NCBI GenBank assembly: GCA_027449725.1
Contig: DAIDLB010000278.1
Span: 1-6,973 of the forward strand
From: Chlamydiota bacterium
Lineage (GTDB): Bacteria; Chlamydiota; Chlamydiia; Chlamydiales; SM23-39
DNA length: 6,973 nt
Direction of reading: 5' to 3'
In this document: positions 1 through 4,353 of the stretch, piece by piece
Numbering within the stretch: position 1 is the stretch's first letter
Layout: each line of letters begins with the position of its first letter
Program-made: the position numbers and the translations under genes
Notes under the pieces: generated by a model
Database searches by the model: none
What the model saw: only the letters and a program-made list of their open reading frames with translations
Told to the model about the DNA's origin: nothing

Positions 1-69
1 GTGCATCGGCATAAAAATATTGGGTTTCCAAAGGGCGTGCCCTTTGGCGGGGTCTTAGGGGCGGAGCCC
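1..69. repeat. Tandem hairpin element downstream of brnQ (intergenic repeat or terminator)
   Basis: Two inverted repeats stand side by side just past the brnQ stop (70-72). The first is perfect: CCAAAGGGC (28-36), a 2-base loop, GCCCTTTGG (39-47). The second has stem 55-62 pairing with 66-73 around loop GGA, with one G-T wobble, and it includes the brnQ stop codon. Read on the minus strand they follow the end of brnQ, and a short T5 run (rc of 13-17) lies about 11 bases beyond the first hairpin, so a terminator role is possible though the T-tract is poorly placed. The paired 'GGGC..GCCC' hairpins joined by a G-rich spacer look like a dispersed REP-like intergenic element, but a second copy is not present in this window. 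Nothing else is visible in these 69 bases. Confidence 0.45.
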
Positions 70-1206
70 TTAAATGGCGGCGAAGAGGAGCTTGAGAGCT
101 AAGGCGAGGGCTGTGGGGATGCGGATGGCTTTCCAGCCGAAGAGTTTGTAGGCAATGCTGAAGAGGGTCATGACGATGAGGGCGGGGTAGATGCAGGCGA
201 GGATGGGGCCGATGAACTTCATGATGCCGGCGAATTCGAGAGTGGAGATGAAGAAGCCGATGGCGAGGGTGGTGAGGATGGCGACGGCGGGGGTGATTTT
301 CTCTTTGGCGACGTCTTTTCTGAGGAAGTCGGCGAAGAGGGAGGTGAGGACGATGGCGGTCGTGATGCAGGCGAGGACGACGGCGGAGCAGACGATGGGC
401 GCTGCGTAGGGGCCGAGGGCGAGCTGGGCGACCTGGCCGAGCATCTCTTGCGGGGGCGTGTGGACGAGGGCGGGGGCGTAGCTGGCGCCGAGGATTACGA
501 GGACGGCGTAGACGGCGGTGAGGAGTCCGGCTCCGATGAAGGAGGCTTTGAGGAAGGCTTTGAGGGAGGATTCGGCGCAGCGGTTTTGCTTGAGGTGGTT
601 GATCACGAAGGTAGAGAAGAAGAAGGCGGCGAGGAGGTCCATCGTCTGATAGCCCTGGAAGATCCCTTCTTTGAAGGCGCTCCAGGCGCCGGCGTCGGGA
701 GTGGGGAGAGAGGGCATCGTGGCGAGGCCGAAGATGGCGATGGCGGCGAGCGAGGCGAGGAGGAGGGGGGTGAGGATGGTGCCGAGCATCGTGACGATGC
801 GCCTTTTTCGGATCGTGAGGAGGAAGAGGAGGAGGCAGGCGGCGAGGCTGAAGAGCCAGAGCGGCGTGTCGGGGAACAGGAGGCGGTAGGCGCCGTGGGC
901 GACCGTGATGCAGCGGGCGAGGACGCCGAAGGGGCCCATGATCGCGAGGGCGAAGAGGGAAAACCAGAATGTCGCCGGCTTGCCGAGACGCGAGAAAAAT
1001 TGGTTCGTGTCCCCGTTGAAGAGGAGCATTGCCAGGATGCCGAGAAAGGGGACGAGAACACCCGTGAGGATGATGCCGAGGGAGGAGAGGAAGGTATGGC
1101 CGTGGCTGAGTTGGCCGACGAGAAGGGGGAATACGAGATTGCCCGATCCGAAAAACATCGAAAACATGGCCAGTCCGGCCGATAGTACGCTGGTTTTAGT
1201 CTTCAT
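70..1206 (-). CDS. brnQ: Branched-chain amino acid carrier, BrnQ/LIVCS family
   Basis: Inner-membrane secondary transporter for leucine, isoleucine and valine, normally driven by a cation gradient (family knowledge). The 378-residue protein is almost wholly hydrophobic, with about 11 membrane segments (roughly 5-31, 39-62, 78-103, 114-132, 137-161, 189-205, 219-244, 265-294, 303-322, 331-354, 360-377). Family hallmarks are GSGNLVFP at 20-27, GYQTMDLLAAFFFS at 185-198 (E. coli BrnQ has a similar GYLTMD segment) and IYPALIV at 339-345. It is shorter than the E. coli protein (about 440 residues), mainly through short loops, and the C-terminus ends directly after the last segment. The ATG at 1206 is fixed by an in-frame TAG two codons upstream. 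The only good Shine-Dalgarno (rc of 1229-1233, AGGAG) lies over 20 bases upstream, so initiation looks weak. Base composition is very G+C rich and the coding strand is C-rich. It diverges from the serine hydrolase gene. Confidence 0.93.
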   Translation of the reverse strand: MKTKTSVLSAGLAMFSMFFGSGNLVFPLLVGQLSHGHTFLSSLGIILTGVLVPFLGILAMLLFNGDTNQFFSRLGKPATFWFSLFALAIMGPFGVLARCITVAHGAYRLLFPDTPLWLFSLAACLLLFLLTIRKRRIVTMLGTILTPLLLASLAAIAIFGLATMPSLPTPDAGAWSAFKEGIFQGYQTMDLLAAFFFSTFVINHLKQNRCAESSLKAFLKASFIGAGLLTAVYAVLVILGASYAPALVHTPPQEMLGQVAQLALGPYAAPIVCSAVVLACITTAIVLTSLFADFLRKDVAKEKITPAVAILTTLAIGFFISTLEFAGIMKFIGPILACIYPALIVMTLFSIAYKLFGWKAIRIPTALALALKLLFAAI

Positions 1207-1289
1207 AAGCTAGAGAATATGAAGGATACTCCTTTTTATAATCAAGGAATTAAGAATTTTTTAGCCAAAATGTGAAGCAAAAAATTCGC

Positions 1290-1318
1290 TTGTTCTTTTT
1301 CGGGAAGGGACGTAAAAT
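1290..1318 (+). promoter_or_regulatory. Sigma70-type promoter for the serine hydrolase gene
   Basis: TTGTTC (1290-1295, three of six consensus bases) and TAAAAT (1313-1318, five of six) are separated by exactly 17 bases. Transcription would start near 1325, leaving about 24 bases before the ATG at 1349. This would leave only about 9 bases before the alternative ATG at 1334. Prediction by eye only. Confidence 0.5.
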
Positions 1319-1323
1319 TCCCG
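1301..1323. promoter_or_regulatory. Inverted repeat CGGGAA-N11-TTCCCG around the -10 box
   Basis: CGGGAA (1301-1306) and TTCCCG (1318-1323) are perfect complements flanking an 11-base spacer that contains most of the predicted -10 box (1313-1318). Placement over the promoter core is typical of a repressor operator. No matching regulator gene is in the window, and 6-base arms can occur by chance. Confidence 0.3.
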
Positions 1324-1348
1324 CCCCATAAAGATGAGGTTTGTTTTC

Positions 1349-3133
1349 ATGATACGATGCAGTTTTTTGTTGGCGGCAGTCGCTATGGCTCTTCCGGTTT
1401 TGGGAAGAGAGTATTCTCTGGAGGGTTTTGATGAGATCGTTCAGACGGGCATGAAGGAATTTCAGGTTCCGGGATTGTCGATCGGGATTGTCGCAGATGG
1501 CCGGGTTGTCTATGCGAAGGCGTTTGGGGAAAGGGAGATCGAGGGAAAGCTTCCTGTGACGGTCGATACCCTCTTTCCGATCGGATCTTGCACCAAGGCG
1601 TTTGGGGCTTTTGCGATTGGCGGATTGGTCGAAGAGGGGTTGGTCGACTGGGACCAGCCGGTGATTGATCTTCTGCACGAGTTCCGCCTTTGGGATCCGT
1701 ATGCGACGCAGAATTTGACGGTCCGCGATTTGCTTTCGCACCGGTCGGGGCTGCCGCGCCATGAGTCGATGTGGTTCAATTCCGATTTTACCACAGAGGA
1801 GATCCTCGCAAGGCTTCGCTACCTTGAGCCAACGTGCAACATCCGGGAGCGGTACAATTACAACAACCTGATGTACCTTGTCTTGGGGGAAGTGATGGAG
1901 CGCTCTTCCGGCATGAGCTGGAAAGAGCTGGTCCGCTCCAGGATCTTGCAGCCTCTTGGAATGAACAGCACCTGTTTTTCGACGACGGAGATGGAGATGA
2001 CGGCCGATTACGCCTCTCCTTACCTGGGGAAGGGGGACGGTCTGGTGAAGATGCTGATGAAAGATATGTCGCTCGTCGGGCCTGCCGCGTCGATGGCCTC
2101 TTCGGTCCGGGACATGTGCTCGTGGGTGCAGCTGCAGATCGAAGACGGGGTTTGGCAGGGAAAGCCTCTCATCGGCCTCGCGACCCTCAAGGAGATGCAT
2201 TCGCCGCAGGTCGTGATCTCCGGCTATCCGGAGAGCAAGGAAGCGCGTTTAAGCGCCTACGGACTGGGGTGGTGCGTGCAGACGTATCGGGGCGCCTACA
2301 ACGTGAGCCACGACGGAGGACCTCCCGGCTTTACTTCGTTTGTCTCGATTTTGCCGCAAGAGAAGGTCGGGATTGTGATCCTTTGCAATAAAAATCTTAC
2401 GGCGCTGCCGAGGATTTTGGGGATGCACGCTTTCGATAAGCTCTTGAGGCTTCCGGAAATCAACTGGCTTGAACAGGGGCTCGAAGGCCTCGAGAAAAAC
2501 CGCGATGCCATGCAGGACGAGAAGAAGTCGGAGGACCTCAACCGTAAAAGGGGGACGATGACGTCCCATCCTCTCGAAGAGTTTGAAGGGACCTATGAGC
2601 ATCCCGGCTATGGGCTGCTCGATGTGTTTTTCGAAGACGGAGTTTTGCAGGCGAAATTCAATAAGATTGTGTATAAGCTGTCCCATTGGCACTACGACGT
2701 CTTTTCGACGGACAGTCTTTCAGAAGAGATGCTTGTCCCTCGCGAGGGGTTGAAGTTCAGCTTTTTTTCCAACTTAAGCGGGGATATCGATACGGTGGCC
2801 GTGCCCTTCGAGGCAAACGCTCCCGACATCGTGTTTAAGAGGAAAGCGGAGGCGCGACATGAGTCGCTCGCCTACTTGCGCCAGTTCCAGGGGACCTATG
2901 AGATTTACGGGTATGCGTTCGATATCATCGTGAAGAACCACGCGCTCTTTTCGATGATCCCGGGCCAGCCGGTCTATGAACTTGTGCCGGGAGCGGAGAA
3001 CGAGTTTACGATCAAGTCGCAAACCGGTTATCTGGTCCGCTTTTCCCAAAATCCGGCGGGAGAGGTGGATGAGGTTCTCCTCATCCAACCCTACGGTCTT
3101 GTCTATTCCGCAAAGAAAAAAAAGGCTCTTTAG
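1349..3133 (+). CDS. Secreted serine hydrolase, beta-lactamase class C / PBP4*-like
   Basis: Exported penicillin-binding-protein-type or esterase-type serine hydrolase (Pfam Beta-lactamase family fold); the natural substrate cannot be read from sequence. Residues 1-19 form a signal peptide (MIRCSFLLAAVAMALPVLG). Counting from this start, the three active-site motifs are present: SxxK as S80-C-T-K83, the YxN motif as Y171-N-N173, and HDG at 321-323 in place of KTG, as in class-C esterase/LACTB-like members. The catalytic domain covers about 25-370. A linker with many charged residues (about 380-405) leads to a C-terminal region with two similar modules, FEGTYEHPGY at 412 and FQGTYEIYGY at 513, resembling the DUF3471-type tail of such enzymes. 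I prefer the ATG at 1349 because GAGG (1336-1339) sits 9 bases upstream and the signal peptide is then conventional. The ATG at 1334 (five residues longer) has no Shine-Dalgarno. The 3' end overlaps the convergent porin gene by 4 bases. Substrate specificity is uncertain. Confidence 0.9.
   Translation: MIRCSFLLAAVAMALPVLGREYSLEGFDEIVQTGMKEFQVPGLSIGIVADGRVVYAKAFGEREIEGKLPVTVDTLFPIGSCTKAFGAFAIGGLVEEGLVDWDQPVIDLLHEFRLWDPYATQNLTVRDLLSHRSGLPRHESMWFNSDFTTEEILARLRYLEPTCNIRERYNYNNLMYLVLGEVMERSSGMSWKELVRSRILQPLGMNSTCFSTTEMEMTADYASPYLGKGDGLVKMLMKDMSLVGPAASMASSVRDMCSWVQLQIEDGVWQGKPLIGLATLKEMHSPQVVISGYPESKEARLSAYGLGWCVQTYRGAYNVSHDGGPPGFTSFVSILPQEKVGIVILCNKNLTALPRILGMHAFDKLLRLPEINWLEQGLEGLEKNRDAMQDEKKSEDLNRKRGTMTSHPLEEFEGTYEHPGYGLLDVFFEDGVLQAKFNKIVYKLSHWHYDVFSTDSLSEEMLVPREGLKFSFFSNLSGDIDTVAVPFEANAPDIVFKRKAEARHESLAYLRQFQGTYEIYGYAFDIIVKNHALFSMIPGQPVYELVPGAENEFTIKSQTGYLVRFSQNPAGEVDEVLLIQPYGLVYSAKKKKAL
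2582..3103 (+). repeat. Duplicated C-terminal module within the serine hydrolase
   Basis: The protein region encoded here contains two related segments. Both open with F-x-G-T-Y-E-x-x-G-Y followed by a short beta-rich stretch and a hydrophobic residue before a polar turn. The first begins at codon 2582 and the second at codon 2885, a spacing of 101 residues. The DNA is well diverged, so the duplication is old. Such tails in beta-lactamase-fold hydrolases form small beta-barrel or lipocalin-like domains (family knowledge); that both copies fold this way is inference. Confidence 0.5.
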
Positions 3134-3149
3134 AAGTCGACAGTGAACC
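3116..3149 (-). terminator. Possible intrinsic terminator of the porin-like gene
   Basis: On the minus strand, just past the porin TAA, a GGTTC / GAGCC stem (rc of 3145-3149 and 3124-3128, one G-T wobble) encloses a 16-base loop and is followed at once by a run of eight T (rc of A8 at 3116-3123). The T-run is convincing but the 5-bp stem with a large loop is weak. It lies inside the 3' end of the convergent hydrolase gene, where it encodes the lysine run near the C-terminus. Confidence 0.35.
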
Positions 3150-4206
3150 TTGTGGTGAGACCCTGGAGTGCGAGCATGCTGGTGCTCATCCAGGTCTCTT
3201 TTGCCTCTGAGGGCGATCCGCTGGTCGAACGGCGGATCTCCTGGAGGTTGAACCACCCGTTGATCTCATAGCCTACAAAGAGCTCGACGCGATTGCACCC
3301 GAAGTTCTTCTGAAAGGAAGGACCGAGGGTGAATTCCAGCGCGCAAGCGGGACGTGTGTCATTGTAATTGCTGTCCCGTACGGGGAGAGAGGCGTCTGAG
3401 CCGAGAGGCTGAACGGTTGTCGTCTGTTTGGCCTGATTCTGATAGCTTCCCATGTAGAGAGCGAAGGAAGAGCCTGCCGTGAGATAGACGTGGTTGCCCC
3501 AGTACCAGTCGACGGAAAGGCCGGAACGAAGCCCTCCTCCAATGTAGCGCCACCTGTTGCGGATCGTCGTGTCTCCGCCGCCCCCGTCAAAGTACTCTAC
3601 TTTCCAATCCTGATGCATCCAGGCGGCGGTGATTCCGCCTTGAGCTTTGAGCCTGAGGTGCGGGTTGGGGAAGAAAACGCGGTCGATGAGGAGGTCGAAC
3701 AAGTTATAGTCGAAGAAGATCTTGCTATGGGCATGTGCAAGAGGACTGGTCGTGATCTGCGGCCAGGTTCCTGTCAAAAATTCACCCGCCCCTGTGGGCC
3801 TTTCGACGCGGTCTTTGCCCGTACTGATGAGGTGGGTGTATTCAGCCTGCACGATCCAATATTTAGGGGCATTGAAGTAGCCTACGCCGATGCGAACGCC
3901 CGGGCTGATGTCAAAGCTTGCCGATTCAACCGTTCCTGAGGCGTAAGAGGCTGTCGGGCTCCAAGCCGGCTGTTTCATCCGCTCTGCGTAGTCGAGAGCT
4001 CCCTCATCAACTGTCCAATAGAGGAATTCGCCTGAGGCAAACCAAATCTCAAGGTCTTTGTGATAGAGGTCGAAATCGTAGCTTGAACAGGGGGGAGGCG
4101 CGCAATTATTGCATCGGCTGGGGTAGGGGGGGGGAGGCGCTGCTGGCGCTGCAATGAGCTGGTGTGTTGCAAAGATACAGAGAAGCGGGGCGATGGTTTT
4201 GCGCAT
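3130..4206 (-). CDS. MOMP-like / Legionella-type outer-membrane porin protein
   Basis: Outer-membrane beta-barrel, probably a pore-forming protein of the Legionella_OMP / MOMP-like group found in Legionella and environmental chlamydiae. Residues 1-20 are a signal peptide (cleavage likely after IAA). The mature protein starts with a Pro-rich segment holding three cysteines (C32, C35, C40), then enters the barrel with the family-typical stretch DLEIWFASGEFLYWTVDEGALDYA (about 51-74 region; key residues E60, F61, L62, Y63, W64). Alternating hydrophobic, aromatic-rich strands with Gly turns continue to the end, for example VRIGVGYF, WIVQAEYTHL and VELFVGYEINGWF. The last residue is Phe (TVDF), the usual signal for the BAM assembly machine. 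The start is supported by AAAGGAG (rc of 4213-4219), 6 bases before the ATG. Length of 358 residues suits an 18-strand-size or smaller barrel. It diverges from the orphan gene and overlaps the hydrolase gene by 4 bases at the 3' end. Substrate is unknown. Confidence 0.8.
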   Translation of the reverse strand: MRKTIAPLLCIFATHQLIAAPAAPPPPYPSRCNNCAPPPCSSYDFDLYHKDLEIWFASGEFLYWTVDEGALDYAERMKQPAWSPTASYASGTVESASFDISPGVRIGVGYFNAPKYWIVQAEYTHLISTGKDRVERPTGAGEFLTGTWPQITTSPLAHAHSKIFFDYNLFDLLIDRVFFPNPHLRLKAQGGITAAWMHQDWKVEYFDGGGGDTTIRNRWRYIGGGLRSGLSVDWYWGNHVYLTAGSSFALYMGSYQNQAKQTTTVQPLGSDASLPVRDSNYNDTRPACALEFTLGPSFQKNFGCNRVELFVGYEINGWFNLQEIRRSTSGSPSEAKETWMSTSMLALQGLTTRFTVDF

Positions 4207-4211
4207 AGAGG

Positions 4212-4219
4212 TCTCCTTT
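4212..4219 (-). promoter_or_regulatory. Strong Shine-Dalgarno of the porin-like gene
   Basis: Read on the minus strand this is AAAGGAGA, placed 5-6 bases before the ATG at 4206. It fixes that start codon and is the best ribosome binding site in the window, in keeping with high-level expression of a major envelope protein. Confidence 0.75.
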
Positions 4220-4231
4220 GAAAGTTCAAAG
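4216..4231 (-). promoter_or_regulatory. Dyad overlapping the porin-gene Shine-Dalgarno
   Basis: CTTTGAA (4216-4222), AG, TTCAAAG (4225-4231) is a perfect inverted repeat. In the porin mRNA it could form a 6-bp AU-rich stem with a 4-base loop whose 3' arm includes the AAAG half of the Shine-Dalgarno. A weak hairpin of this kind could modulate translation or respond to temperature, or the dyad could be a protein-binding site in DNA. The function is inferred only. Confidence 0.35.
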
Positions 4232-4274
4232 TAAAAAATTCCTTATTCAAATTCAAGGAAATTTTTACACCTAA

Positions 4275-4291
4275 CAAGTTAAATTAACTTG
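4275..4291. promoter_or_regulatory. Perfect 17-bp palindrome CAAGTTAA-A-TTAACTTG, candidate operator
   Basis: Eight-base perfect arms (4275-4282 and 4284-4291) surround a single A. The site lies between divergent genes and its right arm overlaps the predicted -35 box of the plus-strand gene (4289-4294). That is the layout expected for a repressor operator. No regulator gene lies in the window to assign it to. Confidence 0.45.
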
Positions 4292-4318
4292 ATTTTATGT
4301 TTGTATTTAGTGTATAAT
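4289..4318 (+). promoter_or_regulatory. Sigma70-type promoter for the 652-residue orphan gene
   Basis: TTGATT (4289-4294, four of six) and a perfect TATAAT (4313-4318) are separated by 18 bases, with TG just before the -10. The start of transcription would be near 4325, giving a leader of about 29 bases. This is the best-looking promoter in the window. Confidence 0.65.
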
Positions 4319-4353
4319 ATAAAAATGCTTTAAAAAGGAATACGGCGGTTTGT

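Noticed and set aside
448..1185. Open frame of 245 codons on the plus strand opposite brnQ, rich in Glu and Gly
   Set aside because: Low-complexity product with no domain; it arises from the C-rich codons of the real brnQ gene, whose product matches a known transporter throughout.
1237..1242. Perfect TATAAT on the plus strand in the brnQ/hydrolase gap
   Set aside because: No acceptable -35 at 16-18 bases upstream, and the resulting leader would be long; the promoter at 1290-1318 is better placed.
1250..2200. Open frame of 316 codons on the minus strand opposite the hydrolase
   Set aside because: The product is Arg/His/Pro-rich and featureless, and overlaps a gene with a signal peptide and complete active-site motifs.
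3116..3123. A8 run in the hydrolase gene as a site of programmed slippage or phase variation
   Set aside because: It lies four or five codons before the stop, so slippage would change only the extreme C-terminus; a T-run for a minus-strand terminator explains it better.
2249..3256. Further minus-strand frames opposite the hydrolase 3' half
   Set aside because: No signal, motif or ribosome binding site; antisense shadows of the hydrolase coding bias.
3490..3939. Plus-strand frame of 149 codons opposite the porin gene
   Set aside because: The minus-strand product has a signal peptide, barrel strands and terminal Phe; the plus frame is a shadow.
4239..4257. ATTCAA ATTCAA short direct repeat in the porin/orphan gap
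   Set aside because: Six bases, two copies, in AT-rich DNA; too short to distinguish from chance.
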